From: Balanoglossus misakiensis
Lineage: Eukaryota; Hemichordata
Assembly (NCBI GenBank): GCA_040954595.2
Contig: CM082578.2
Span: 3,596,001-3,660,000 of the forward strand
Direction: 5' to 3'
Length of the DNA: 64,000 bases
Shown here: piece after piece, positions 1-11,400 of the stretch
Layout of the letters: each line of letters opens with the position of its first letter
Numbering within the stretch: the stretch's first letter is position 1
The notes under the pieces: generated by a model
Told to the model about the DNA's origin: nothing
What the model saw: only the letters and a program-made list of their open reading frames with translations
The model's database searches: none
Program-made: the position numbers and the translations under genes

Positions 1-600
1 TCATGGTGAACAGTAGAACACTTGGTTAGTAATACATACAAAAGAAAAAAAAGTCAAACTATACGTTTTCCTAACAAGGATTTCATTTGTTTCTTTTGAC
101 CTTGTGTCACGATTGAGTTTTAACGATCATAGATCTTGTTTATGATTACGTAAGAAGTCATTCACTTGTATGGTTTTAGTCCAGTATTGACATAGGTACT
201 TGACCCAGAGTAAACAATATTGTGTAATTGATACATGTCAGAATGAGATAGAGATATCACGCGCTAAGTTCATGTTTAAGAAATATTAAGATGACGTGTT
301 CCTTTTATGACTTAATACTTGACTAACGTATTACTAGTAATAAGGTGTGGTGAAATTTGAGATCACACGTTTATCACCGGAGATCCGTGATGGGAGTCAA
401 CGAGCATGGATCGAGTCGTGTAATTCTTACGTGTGACCAGTAATAAACCAGAACTTTGTGTTACTCGGAAAACTTGTTGCAAGTCTCTGTCTACGAAAGG
501 TTTACGATCTGCCGGGTACCTCTCTCAGACTCTATGAATATGTTGGGTGGAGAAGGAGATGGAGAGAATTTACGCCGTCAACCTTTCCAAACCTTTGCTG
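1..600. other. no gene recognised
   Basis: AT-rich sequence with stops in all frames. I see no exon, repeat or RNA gene that I can name. The short open stretch beginning near 456 runs into the LINE tail that follows and is probably not a gene of its own. Confidence 0.5.
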
Positions 601-603
601 CAG

Positions 604-895
604 TGTACTTTATGGAATTCGAAATAGCTGCAACAAATGCCAAACTAGAAACACCGTATTTCTTTGATTCCAGCGACACGTTATCTCTGAAAGTGTAACA
701 ATTTCACAATTTAGTAGACAAAGAGGCGCCCCCCCCCATCCCAATTGCGCAGTTGAAGTAGTGCGTGTTGAGAGAGACCTGTCGACTCGAACTCGGACGA
801 CGAGAGTTATTTAGCATGTCGAACGCTGCTCTACGAAGCTCGTAGTTACCTTCTGACCGGGACATTTGTGCTTGAACGGACTGGGTTCCTCCCGA
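604..895 (+). repeat. LINE 3' tail, copy 1
   Basis: This segment matches, at high identity by eye, the 3' end of the LINE at 1806-3029 (opposite strand) and the fragment at 49740-50094. It contains the last residues of the LINE ORF (ATNAKLETPYFFDSSDTLSL) and then a 3' UTR with a C-run near 727-735 and a GTGTTGAGAGAGACC block. Copies 1 and 2 share about 33 bp beyond the point where copy 3 stops. Confidence 0.75.
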
Positions 896-1494
896 TGGGT
901 TCTTGCCGATTGCCGCACGCCGGCGGGTATGAAAGTGTAGGCGAAGACGTCGATCCACCGGCCGGCTGCACCGCTCCAAACAGGACCTGCTCCATGCCAC
1001 TTTGAGCTGCACCGCAGTCGGATATCCCACCCCGGCTGCCTACAGCATATGAAGGTGTCTGAGGCCTTTTCTAGTCAAAGTGTACACGTTTATAATGTTG
1101 GGGTTTTCGGAATGGAAAATAGCGGAACAAGAACATGGATATATACTAAATCATGAACGCCAAACAAACACGTTGAAAAAGTCAGATCTGAAAAAAATTC
1201 ACGTGGCGTCCGCCGCTGGGCTCGATGACGCGTCAACGTTATTTTTCAAACAACGTAACCTGTCACGATTGCTGCCACAAACAACAAGTTCATGCGTAGG
1301 TCGAGAAAGTTCTCAAGCGGCCGGGTGATCGCGGCAAGGTTAGCGGCGGCCTCGCACGCCCGAATTTGCCACAGAACTATCAGTCCACACAGCAATGCGG
1401 TTCAAACTCTTCCGTCGTATTTATTTCAACACAAATTCAGAATACAACACGGCAGTTTGGTACGTCGTCTATATCCTACACTGCTAAGGGCCGT
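896..1494. other. no gene recognised
   Basis: GC-richer stretch followed by an open frame (1080-1328, plus) of about 80 codons. It resembles no family I know. No splice signals or repeats stand out, so I do not call a gene. Confidence 0.4.
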
Positions 1495-1690
1495 TCAGTT
1501 TTTACGGCCGGGGGGGGGGGGCGGCAAAATCCAGGGGGGTCACTTAAATTTTGAAGTCCAAAAGGGGTTGTCATCTGGTTTTTTTTAAACGTTTAGGGGG
1601 GGGGGGTCACATACTTTTGCCACCGAACTTTTGCTTTTGAGTCCACAAAATTGCAGTTTCGCGCCCTTCATTACAAAATTGAAAACGGTC
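1495..1690 (-). repeat. G-tract dispersed repeat
   Basis: Long G runs (1509-1520, 1597-1606) and a block around 1636-1670 are the reverse complement of a block in the insertion at 33540-33650 (GAAACTGCATTTTTGTGGAC in that copy). I take them as two copies of one dispersed G/C-tract-rich repeat. Confidence 0.5.
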
Positions 1691-1805
1691 CCTAATTCTC
1701 ATCTCAATCTCAAAAAAGTTCAACAGACGGGATACACTGCAACCCGCGGCACTAGGAACGGCAAAATTGACGTCTCTGCTTCACAGGAATCTACCGACCT
1801 GAAGT

Positions 1806-3030
1806 GGGAGGAACCCAGTCCGTTCAAGCGCAAATGTCCAGGTCAGAAGGTAACTACGAGCTTCGTAGAGCAGCGTTCGACATGCTAAATAACTCTCGTC
1901 GTCCGTGTTCGAGTCGACACGTCTCTCTCAACACGCACTACTTCAACTGCGCAATTGGGATGGGGGGGCGCCTCTTTTTTTAGAGATAACGTGTCGCTGG
2001 CATCAAAGAAATATGGTGTTGCTAGTTTGACACTTGTTGCTGGTACTTTGAATATTATGGTACTGTTATATTTCGGAATAAAAAGATCGCCTATATCTTT
2101 TGATCTGGTATGATAAGAGTGTTGAATAGGAACGAAATACTCTGAAAATCCTGGTGGAAGCTTGCCATTAAGAGCATCATAAACAAACAAGGACAGTGGA
2201 AGATCACGTTGCTTGTATACATTCAAAATATGTAACTCATTAAACAATGGTGAAGAGTGTGCAAGACGGTCTGATCCCGCCAATACACGTACAATTCTTT
2301 TCTGTGTGAGAAGTATTGGCCTCAAAAAAGATAAATAAGTATTTCCCCAAGTTTCTATAGCATAGGAAATGTGTGGAAGGATAAAACAGTTGTACAATAG
2401 TATAAGAATATGTCGTGGGACAACATCCCTTAACCTATAAAGAATACCAGTCTTCATACTAATCATTCTGTTGTCTCTACTGACACGTTCTTACCTCTAA
2501 AAATAACATATTCAGTTTTCTTTGAGTGTACAGTAAATTTGTTGGCATCACACCAGTTTATAACATTTTTCAATTGTGAATTTACTTCTGAAAGATCTAT
2601 TATATTTCTTGAATTAAATGTATGAAATAGACTGGTATCGCCTGCAAATAGACGAGTGTCAAAATACCTTGCTGCTCCTGCTATATCATTTACATAGATG
2701 AGAAAAAGTGTTGGACCCAGCACAGAACCTTGTGGAACTCCACAGGATATTTGTAATTCATCTGATCGTACCCCATTAGTATTTACATGTTGCCTTCTGT
2801 TGGCCAAATAACTTCTGAAAAGATTTTTAGGGAGTCCCCTTACACCGTAATTGTCCAGTTTGTCTATCAAAATGTCATGATTCACGGTATCAAATGCTTT
2901 TTTCAAGTCAAGAAATATCCCGATGACCTTATTTCCCATATCAATTTCGTCCAGAATTTTCTGTGCTAGTTCCACAATTGCCAACTTAGTACTATAGAAA
3001 TGCAAAGAATCTAATTCTATTTTGAACAAA
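1806..3030 (-). mobile_element. 5'-truncated non-LTR retrotransposon (Jockey/CR1-type group)
   Basis: Reading the minus strand, reverse transcriptase motifs are followed by a LINE C-terminal region and a 3' UTR that recurs at 604-895 and 49740-50094. No endonuclease or ORF1 precedes it, so the copy is 5'-truncated, the usual outcome of LINE insertion. The clade is a guess from motif style. Confidence 0.8.
1885..3029 (-). pseudogene. LINE reverse transcriptase, broken
   Basis: Two overlapping minus-strand frames (3029-2463, then 2466-1885) hold the RT palm and thumb and the C-terminal region. Visible motifs are GIFLDLKKAFDTVNH, SCGVPQGSVLGPTLF and a catalytic box reading FAGDT instead of the usual F/YADDT. 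The second catalytic aspartate is therefore lost. The join between frames also lacks roughly 40 residues that normally link the RT core to the YRLRDVVP region, so there is an internal deletion as well as a frame change. The copy is inactive. The 3' part ends in LATPYFFDASDTLSLK, the marker shared with the other two tail copies. Confidence 0.8.
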
Positions 3031-4600
3031 AATGTATATGTAGTGAGTAGTAAATGCCAAAGAAGTCAGCTGATCAATTCCAGAAAAGTAGATATTTTAC
3101 CAAAAGTGTGAAAAAAGACAAAAAAATGCTTAAAAATAGAAAATCGATAATATTAGACATAAGGTACATGCATGCAAATTTTCAAATCAATCTGACCAGT
3201 AGTTGTTGAGTTTTGACCAATTTCACATTGTCCCAGCTAATTTGCATATTTTTGGCAATGACAACTTCATTTGAACAAACTCCAATCTACAGCCCGGTCT
3301 GCATCTACTAACACACCAAATATCGAGGTTATACGCACAGCGGTTTTCAAGTTTTTGATGTGGACGGACATGCAGACAGACATACATACCGGTACCTACA
3401 TCTATACATACATACAGACGCAACTGATTCCATAAGGTCCCATGGTATATCACATAACCAAATGGGACCTAAAAATTTTCAGGGCCTGACAAAAAACTTC
3501 TGTTTGGGCCACGTCCATACCCGTGACGTCACAAGAGGAACCCATTTACTTTTGCACCAGACTTATCACTGTACATTACAGTGGTTGAATTGCAATCACA
3601 CATGACTGTGATGTAAACGGCTTTGCTGGGTTAGCCTCGGTACAACTCTGGATCCCCGTCCCGTTCAAAATAAACGTACATGTACATATACCTTATCGTC
3701 TAGGGAAGATGCGATTATGAAAAAAAAAACACTACTCGGCCTGGCTACGGCTATGCATTGCATGCAGTACACCACAGGCAATGGCAGCGGATGTGTATAG
3801 GTGCTCTACGTGACATACAATGATTGCTGCCTCGATAACCGCGGAATATTGCCCAGAGTCCTGGTTTAGGACTGGAATAGAGTCCGAAGCGAGGAAGCTG
3901 TCGCCGTTTAGAGAGTAACGGCAGACTTATTTTTGGGTTTCCCCATTGGACAGTATCACCCATAGGGAACTGATAATAATTCGGCCTTGTTACTGGGTTA
4001 TCACTGTAAAGCTAGCAAATACAATCTGGGGAGGATAGCGATTCGCGTGTACTTGATAAAGTTTGATCACGATAATTAAAACGAATTTTGGACGCGTTTA
4101 ACATTTTCCGGTAAACAATTCATGGAATCTTTCAGGTATAGTATGGATACTTAATCCAAAAACTGATACACAACAGATGGATAAAGATTAATCGATCACT
4201 TGTTTCGTTTATAACAGAGACGCAGCAGCAAAAATAATGAATGGTGTGAGCGCCCCAGTCGAGAAAAACAATTGTAATGAATGCAAGGAAGTAACACAGG
4301 TAAAGTATTTACTGATTGTCTCATGATCAGTTGCATGCACAACTATCAAAATCGAAAATATATAGGGGGTAGCCAGGCTAAACAGTAGACGGCGAAATAT
4401 CAAAAGCGGGTGGCCGATTTGACGGACGATCGGGGTGCATTATGGGAAGTGGCGACAGCTCGCTTTTCCGACACTGACCGTGGAACAACCAATCAAAATA
4501 TGAACGGATGACATCAAAATGTCAAATGTAGCGGGGACTCAAAGCCACGTTTACACAGCTGTCTGTTCCACAACTACATGTTACAATTTTGTCAAGTATA
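3031..4600. other. no gene recognised; low-complexity patch
   Basis: Around 3345-3425 there is a run of GACGGACATGCAGACAGACA and CATACATAC-like simple sequence, a style common near dispersed repeats of marine invertebrates. The rest, including 3430-4600, shows no exon, RNA gene or repeat that I can support. Confidence 0.4.
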
Positions 4601-4812
4601 GTTTCCTTAGAGAGTCAGCTACTTAGTCAGTTAGTTGTCCGAAAAGTGGAGCTATTTTATCTTTCAAATTACCAAGAATAGAAACATGTGCGACTCCGAC
4701 AACCCATTACGTACCATGAATAAGTTGAAACTACCTATGTACAGTCCCAGGGACTGTGTACCACGTGACACACATATCATGTACTTACCGGTAAACGTGC
4801 GTCTTTTTTCAG

Positions 4813-7800
4813 AATGTCCACCCAGAGAAATCAGGAGTTGATTCCGAAATTGTCTCCGCCATTTTGCCTTGTTTGTTGTCCAAACCCAAGTACATCCCGG
4901 GCTGGTATCAATATGACACGACCGGTTCGCGCCTGTTCGATCGAGTAGCCATGGAGGACCCGAACTATCATATCTACCGAGTTGAGTCTGAAATCTTTCA
5001 AAATAACAATGGTGAGTTGACGTTTAAACCCAGGTTTGCGGAACGCCACATTTTTCGCTGTCAAAATCACGCCCCCCACCACTGAATGTGTTGCAACAAT
5101 TTTCTTATTTTCTTATTTCCCTATTATTCGCCTTAATTCTAGACCACAGACAACCAAGTGGACGTAAGTTATGGGGTTATTTATTTGAAAATGGCAAAAT
5201 GTTACCAAACTTGCCAAATACTAGTACACAGCAGACGAAGGTGATTTGCTTTCTGGAAGGAGTTCTGCAACTGGTTTGTTTAGGTGTGCACATCAACATA
5301 TAAATAAGCTGATAGTCCACAGATTGGTCAATTAGAAGTTGCCCGCCAATTGAAACAACCAGATCGCCATCGCCAATACCGATGCACTAATAGGCCATTT
5401 TCCTGGCTCCTATTTGACCTTACATCTTGTACTTTCGGTGGAACGGGGTTGTTAAAATTCAACAAGTAACGTGTAAAATGTTGCTTGAAAAGGCGTCACT
5501 TTTGTAAGTTAAAAGCTGCAATTAAAGAGATTTTGTACAGAGAGGCTTTAGTCAACCTGATGAATAAATACCAACCGGAAGTACGAGGATGTAAGGTCAT
5601 GTAGGGGTCATGAAAATGGCCTTTGGTCTACGCAACATTATTGATTCTGGCGAGTACTGCTATCAACTTGCTCTGTTTCAGACGATATTGCTTCGTGCGC
5701 AGGAGCGCCTACTCTTGTCGAACTGGGCGCTGGCAGCTCAACGAAGACGTTGTACTTGATCAAAGCGCTGTTGGAAAAGTACGGGAGTTTGACATTCATT
5801 CCCATCGACATTGCAAAGGGTACGTGAGTCTGTTCTATCCCACAACCCACTGTGTTTCCAAGATGGCGGTTAAGACAAACCTCCCCATATGCTAATAAAA
5901 CTAGTCTTGCTGTGACCTGTGCACATGATAAGGCCAAATAAAGTTCTTGCGTGATTCTCACAATTTTCATAAATTTTGTATACTTGACATCGTTATTTTA
6001 CTTCCGGTTTAAGAAGCTCTGAAATGTTTAGGGTCGGCGGGCTAAAATTAGGGTAAGTCGGGTAATCGGAACTGCACATATTTTTTTATTTGGCTTAATC
6101 AAAAATCGAATTATTGCACCATTTTGTTGCATCTCGCCCACCGTTGATGGCGTATTACTGTGTATTTCTAAAACACATCTTTCTGCGTGCCAATTACTTC
6201 AGATTTTATCGAAGAACATGCCCGCATTATGATGGACAAATTTGAAGGCCTCACCGTGGCGCCCTTTGGTGGTTTATATGTGGATGGCATACGCCACCTA
6301 AAGAATATTCCGGGGCAGAAACTCATCATATTCATTGGGACTAGTATCGGTAACATACCGATGGAGAAGATGGAGACCTTTCTGCTTGAAGTGAAAAGTG
6401 TGATGGGTAAGGCATTACATAACAGTTAAAGGCCCATATTTGTTGAAGTGGGCATTTCTATAGATACAAACAATAGACAAGTGTTTATTGAGAAATAATG
6501 GGTCAGATGTGTGTAGTATATGTCCCTTTAAACAATAACACCATTATTAAGCGCTCGTCTCTGAAAGTTGGTGATATAGTGTCGGTGCTCTCGCCCCCAA
6601 TCCTTTTTAGTTCTCTGCTGCTCCAGCCTCTAGATCATGTATGCAGATAACCAATTTCTGGTTTAATCACAGGGATTTATTCAGGGAATGTTTAGTAGTA
6701 ATTATATGATAGAAACTGAATAAGTTTGTTGTCTGTCAACTCTGAGTCTTCTGTCTTTCTCTTACCGATACGAGTCTAACGGGAACACTGAGGCTTCTCT
6801 GCTCTTACACAGTATTATAAACAATGGGTGATAAAATGCGCCCTCTTTTGGTGAACTGTTCCTATCGCCTGACCCCTCCAGCTGACCGCCTACATGACAA
6901 CAAATTTATTCAGTTTCTATCATATAATTATTACTAAATGTTCCCTGAATAAATCCCTGTGGTTTAATACTCAAAGGTATTAGGTAACATATGCAAATTT
7001 AGCTATAATTACCATGGCAAACTGAGATTTAGCCAATCAAAAATTTAAGTGAAAGGCTCACGCGAAAAAGGGCGCCACCATACCTTCTTTAGAACACTCA
7101 GATTCGCCATTGTTGCTATTTATGGATATGTAAATTGTAGGTGACCGTGTGCCTTTAAGTAAATAAATTGTTTGTATGGTTGACGATGTACAGTGCAGTG
7201 GTTCTTCTAAATAACCTCGACCCATACGTGTAATACGTGTAGGAAGGAGTATATACATTTGGCTGTGGTGTCGTGGTTTTGGAAACTTATATCTTCCATT
7301 TAAAACGTGTTATTATGATAAACAAACAACGTTTTACTTAGATGGAAGACAACTAAAAAGGTAACTTTTAGTATAAAATGGAATTCCACTAAAAAAATTA
7401 CTACTTGTCACTCTGTAAGGGTCTTGGTATCGATGTCATTGTGTTTTATAAAACACTTTCATTAAATTTCTCCTTTTTGTCCCTTTTTTAAAATGCAGGA
7501 CCAGGCGACGGTTTTCTCGTGAGCTTTGGCCTTGTACAAGATAAGACAAGGCTTCTGACGGCTTACAGTAACCAATGGGATGAGTTTACTTTAAACGTTC
7601 TGACTCGGATCAATCAGGATTTCCATGCCAACCTAAACAGAGACAATTTCACACTCTACACCAACTACATCATTCGTGACGACACCGTTGGAATAATCGA
7701 CAAACCACAATATGTACAGAAAGGATTGAAGAGTCGATGCCAACAGAAAGTCCAATTGGGTAAGTCATGTACCTTCCTCACTCAAGTCCAAACAATTATA

Positions 7801-8493
7801 TTATGATCAACATTTTCTGTTATTTCGCACGAATACGGCACTGTTTAAAGCTCCATTGTTTTGTGTATCTACTGCAGTTTCTTGTTCAAATTCCCGGAGC
7901 ATGAAGAAATGTCCGGTATTTAGCTTATCAACACAACATATATTTGTATAATCAGCATTATTATTGTGCCAATTTTGAAGTCAAGTGCCGACTATAATCC
8001 ATTACAATGGCAGTTACACACATACAGGGTATGTTGACAAGAGGAGTACTCGGTTTATTAGCATGTTTATTGGAGTACAGCAAGAAATTGAATTTGATAC
8101 ACACACAAAAGTTACTGGAAATATAGCCAGAAGTTATAGTTAATGTCCCTTTAACAACTCTCTCTCGTTCCGTTCTTTCAGTCAAATCCTAATTAATTTA
8201 TTTATTTACAATAACAGTATACCAGTCTGGATCGACCTGTCTGCCTTTGTCTAACTACATAATATTTGTTTTTATAATTTTCAGGGGCTGTTGATTTAGA
8301 CTTGACTTTTGAAGAAGGGGAAGTGTTGTATTGTCATGAAGGGGACAGTCGTAGCATTAAGTGGACGTGGACGCAGTTTGAAGACGCGGTTACCAAGTGC
8401 GGCTTTTATTTGGACAGAAAATGGACAGACGCGAAAGAGAGCTTGGGCTTGGTGTTGATGAGATGCAAGGCACACGAGGAAAAATTGGAATAG
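4813..8493 (+). CDS. histidine N-alpha-methyltransferase-like protein (EgtD-like, Methyltransf_33 fold)
   Basis: Five exons join in one frame with phase-1 introns: 4813-5011, 5682-5819, 6203-6406, 7499-7759, 8285-8493 (stop TAG), about 337 residues against about 320 for bacterial EgtD. Landmarks in order: PGWYQYDTTGSRLF (substrate-pocket region), PNYHIYRVESEIF, the SAM-binding loop VELGAGSSTKT, PIDIAKDF, FIGTSIGN, GPGDGFLVSFGLVQDKTRLL, then a C-terminal FEEGEVLYCHEGDS and RKWTDAKESLGLVLMR. EgtD enzymes make hercynine from histidine and SAM, the first step to ergothioneine; the family also covers the methyltransferase domain of OvoA. No sulfoxide-synthase domain is seen here, so this is a stand-alone methyltransferase, presumably cytosolic. 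The frame is closed upstream of 4813 and a TTTTTTCAG acceptor precedes it, so a short first exon is missing (an ATG at 4686 is one candidate). Family membership is firm; substrate is inferred. Confidence 0.85.
6669..6961. repeat. fold-back element in EgtD-like intron 3
   Basis: Arms of about 60 bp at 6669-6735 and 6893-6961 are inverted copies (CACAGGGATTTATTCAGGGA on the left, its complement on the right) around a 160-bp spacer. This is consistent with a small MITE inserted in the intron. Confidence 0.75.
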
Positions 8494-8521
8494 TAACGCC
8501 AGTCACCGTTTGCCACACACC

Positions 8522-8682
8522 CTTTTCATAAGTCTAGCGCCCTCACACAGCCATCATGAATTTGAACTCAAAGCGAGGCCAATTGGGAAATCCCCTTGAT
8601 GTTATTGGTCAACTTTCCCTATTGGCCTCACTTTGAGTTCAAATTCATGATGGCTGCACGAGGGCGCTAGACTTATGAAAAG
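8522..8682. repeat. fold-back element just after the EgtD-like stop
   Basis: Left arm begins CTTTTCATAAGTCTAGCGCC at 8522; the right arm is its complement ending at 8682. The arms are about 65 bp with a short loop. It starts only 28 bp after the stop codon, so it would lie in the 3' UTR and form a strong hairpin if transcribed. Confidence 0.75.
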
Positions 8683-8824
8683 ACATGGTGTATGCTGATA
8701 TGATGCAACTATGTACTAGAAATAAAGGGAACATACGCGTTCTCTATTATTTTGATCTTATGTCTTTATCTTTCTGCATCTTTTATTATAGCATATAAAG
8801 AATTTGTGAGACACTTCATCATCG

Positions 8825-9040
8825 CAAAACTATGGTTGTTACTTTGTATTACAATGTACACTGTACATCATTACAAACAATATGATTGTTCATTTGTATT
8901 ACAACGTACATCATTGCAAACAATATGGTTGTTACTTTGTATGACAACGTACATCATTGCAACAATAATGGTTGTTGCTTTGTATTACAACGTACATCAT
9001 TGCAACAATAATGGTTGTTACTTTGTATTACAACGTACAT
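8825..9040. repeat. 43-bp minisatellite
   Basis: About five imperfect copies of a 42-43 bp unit containing GTTGTTACTTTGTATTACAA followed by CGTACATCATTGCAA. The frame is open by chance through the repeat. Two copies of a second, shorter repeat (CACGTGTCA...CCCCAT...GCGACAC) follow at 9053-9120. Confidence 0.75.
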
Positions 9041-9120
9041 CTGCACACAAAACACGTGTCAAAACCCCATTCACGCGACACCAACAGTAACACGTGTCAT
9101 AACCCCATCCAGGCGACACT

Positions 9121-10318
9121 AGCTATACCAGTATGTACATCCTATTGTGAACCAAAATTTCCATGTAATAGGCTCGCATTCAAGTATATCTCGTGGTAGA
9201 GTGAAGTTTGAGCAATGTAATTACGTCTTGACAAGTTCTCATTCCAGTCGTAGCTCTCATCCGTTGTATCCTTGTACTGGCAAGTACACGTTTACTCCAC
9301 TGTTCCACAAGTTGTTGCATTTCAACCTGCCATTGCCCTGACCACCAACATATGTGCAAAGAAAAATACTTCATATACCATGCTTTTACAGCCAGGGCGA
9401 AAGTGGGGTAATTAAGCAGCAGGGGATCATGCAATGCAAACACTTGAACTGGCCAGTAACGTTTGAATTCCTCATTTGCATACAGTTTTTCAACTTTTTT
9501 CACAACGAAAGTTTAGCAACTTGCAACCCATTTCTGACAATTATTTCACCCCAGGCACATTACTGGTACTATGAGTGTACTACATGTGATTTTTCATGAA
9601 GTTTTATCGAGAAGAATTTCTTTACTTCCACTGACAAAATTGTGATCACGAAATTCAAAGTGACCTTGAAGTTAAAAAAAAAAAAAATATCAGCCATCCC
9701 CACACAAAAATTAACCCCCTCAGGTTTTAGAAACATTATTAAACTCCTCTATTCATAATTTTGACATGAATATATCCATGCCGAGAGTCAAGGACCACAA
9801 TTTACAGTGCCATAGTCAGTCCTGTAGAAGTCAGTCAGCGTGGATAGTGTATAGACTCCGTATGTAATATGCTAATGAGAGTTAACGACGCGTTGAAAAG
9901 GAAGCCATTACGTCATGCGTTGACCTACTTCAATGCATACACATACATGTATGGTATATCACGGCTGTACTCGTCGATGGCGAAGGCAATTTTTACACCG
10001 TCATTACTCCACAACGGAGCGGCTCACAACATTATAATTTCACGGTAACTTAGTTCAATATCTTCCTAACCTACCCATTTTTTTTCAAGACAAGAAATCT
10101 TTGCCGAGAGTCAGGGACCACAATTTCAACCAACATACCGAAACTGTCTTTCTCGGGAACGCGTCGTTAAAACTTCACGAAAAATCATCCTATCATTGAC
10201 TGTGGTGTTTCATACACGTCTTAGAAAAATGGATGCACTACGATCACTTGTAGTACCGAAAATCTCCGTTTGAAAATTTTTCGAACCGGCCGTAACTGCC
10301 ACTCAGTGACGTTCACAT
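9121..10318. other. no gene recognised
   Basis: No exon is supported. A phrase GAGAGTCAAGGACCACAATTT recurs with one change (9783-9803 and 10105-10125), indicating a small local or dispersed duplication. An A-run lies near 9675-9688. Confidence 0.4.
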
Positions 10319-10390
10319 TCAAATAGATCTCTTTGATCTCACCGCCGTAATTAGTCTCATTTCGCTCACACTGTTACTAGTAATACTTAC

Positions 10391-10585
10391 CATAGTCTGT
10401 TGAGCTGAAGTCGGCACAGCCCCAGCCACCGCTGTCACATCTCTTGTAGTCGGAGTGACCGTTTGCTGTGCACAGGTAGATGGTTGGGTCGTTGGTGTTC
10501 CCATCGGGGAGGATGTTGTGGGCGGAGTCGGTGGATGTACAACGCTGGCAGCAAGTGGCGGACGGGGTCTCTGTTGCTGACTCAT
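10391..10585 (-). CDS. possible first coding exon, Pro/Ser/Thr-rich
   Basis: On the minus strand an ATG at 10585 opens 65 codons that begin MSQQQRPRPPLAASVVHPP and continue rich in Pro, Thr, Ser and Gln, ending at a consensus donor (ATG followed by GTAAGT) at 10390. A low-complexity disordered N-terminus followed by a good donor is what a real first exon can look like. I find no downstream exon that would identify the gene, and the composition alone proves nothing. It could equally be chance open sequence. Confidence 0.25.
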
Positions 10586-11033
10586 GGTACCGTGAGGAGC
10601 AGTAGAATAAACCCTAGTGCTGCACTTGCTCCGCCGTGTGATGTGACACCTGGGTCATTAGGTTTCCCCCTTTTATTCGTATCTTATGAATATTAATATT
10701 AACTTAACCAATCACAGCACAGTGGAGATATTTTGTTTATTTTGGCCTAACATGTGTTGTCAGGTTTTGACAAGCAGTGTATTGGAAGGTGGCGAATATT
10801 GCCGACGCAATTTTAAACCGCCGGTTTCTCAACGTCACAATCCCACAAACTGCATACACAGTAAGAACTTCAGGGATGTGTACATGCCTTGGTCAGAATC
10901 GATAAACTTTTGTATGGGTAGTAAAGTGTTTCGTACATGTGTGTTACGTCTTGGACCAGTTGACGTGGTCTAGATTTAAAATCAGTAAAACGGGACTTGA
11001 AAACAGGTTAAAAGCAACATGCCTCATTATAGC

Positions 11034-11095
11034 ACACCCTGCAGCGAACCCTCGATCATGATTCGTTAATACGCCATCACGTGACCTTAGTCATT
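11034..11095. repeat. dispersed repeat, also at 17289-17350
   Basis: A block of about 60 bp containing GCAGCGAACCCTCGATC and CGTCACGTGACCTTAGTCAT (the second as it reads in the other copy) occurs here and at 17289-17350, in the spacer between array units B and C. It contains a CACGTGAC palindrome-type site. Confidence 0.6.
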
Positions 11096-11189
11096 TCGAA
11101 CTGTTCCCTAGGGCATCAGTTCGATCGGTTTCTGCCCGGTACTGTAGCCTGGATGTGGTGTGTGTTGTGTTTGGTGTGCTATAAAACAC

Positions 11190-11400
11190 ATGATGACTGA
11201 CATATTCCGGCAACAGTGTATTTTTGATGACTTCGGGACTGCCAGTCACACCAAAACAGTCTGTTTTCCCTCGGGCTATGCCCTCGGAAAAACAAGTCTG
11301 TTTTAGCTGTGACGAGCAGCGCCCTCGGTCATCAAAATACACTGAAGTCTGGTCCCCTGCCCCAATCCCACCGCTGGCTGCGCTACGCTAAAGGGACTAA
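11190..11400. repeat. dispersed repeat, part also at 61985-62036
   Basis: The end of this stretch (GGTCCCCTGCCCCAATCCCA at 11352-11371 and the following bases through the AAAGGGACTAA near 11400) is found in reverse complement at 61985-62036. It also has an internal inverted repeat around TTTTGATGAC. No coding content is recognised; 11401-12290 also holds nothing I can name apart from a G-run at 11823-11844. Confidence 0.5.

Noticed and set aside
3345-3425. CRISPR-like or satellite array from repeated GACGGACA/CATACATAC words
   Set aside because: Too short and irregular, no spacers; simple sequence in a eukaryotic genome.
8752-9090. 112-codon frame through repeated YCITTYIIATIMV-like units
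   Set aside because: Produced by the 43-bp minisatellite, not by a gene.
9180-9503. Minus-strand open frame of 107 codons
   Set aside because: No domain, odd composition, no splice signals, and repeats next to it; most likely chance.
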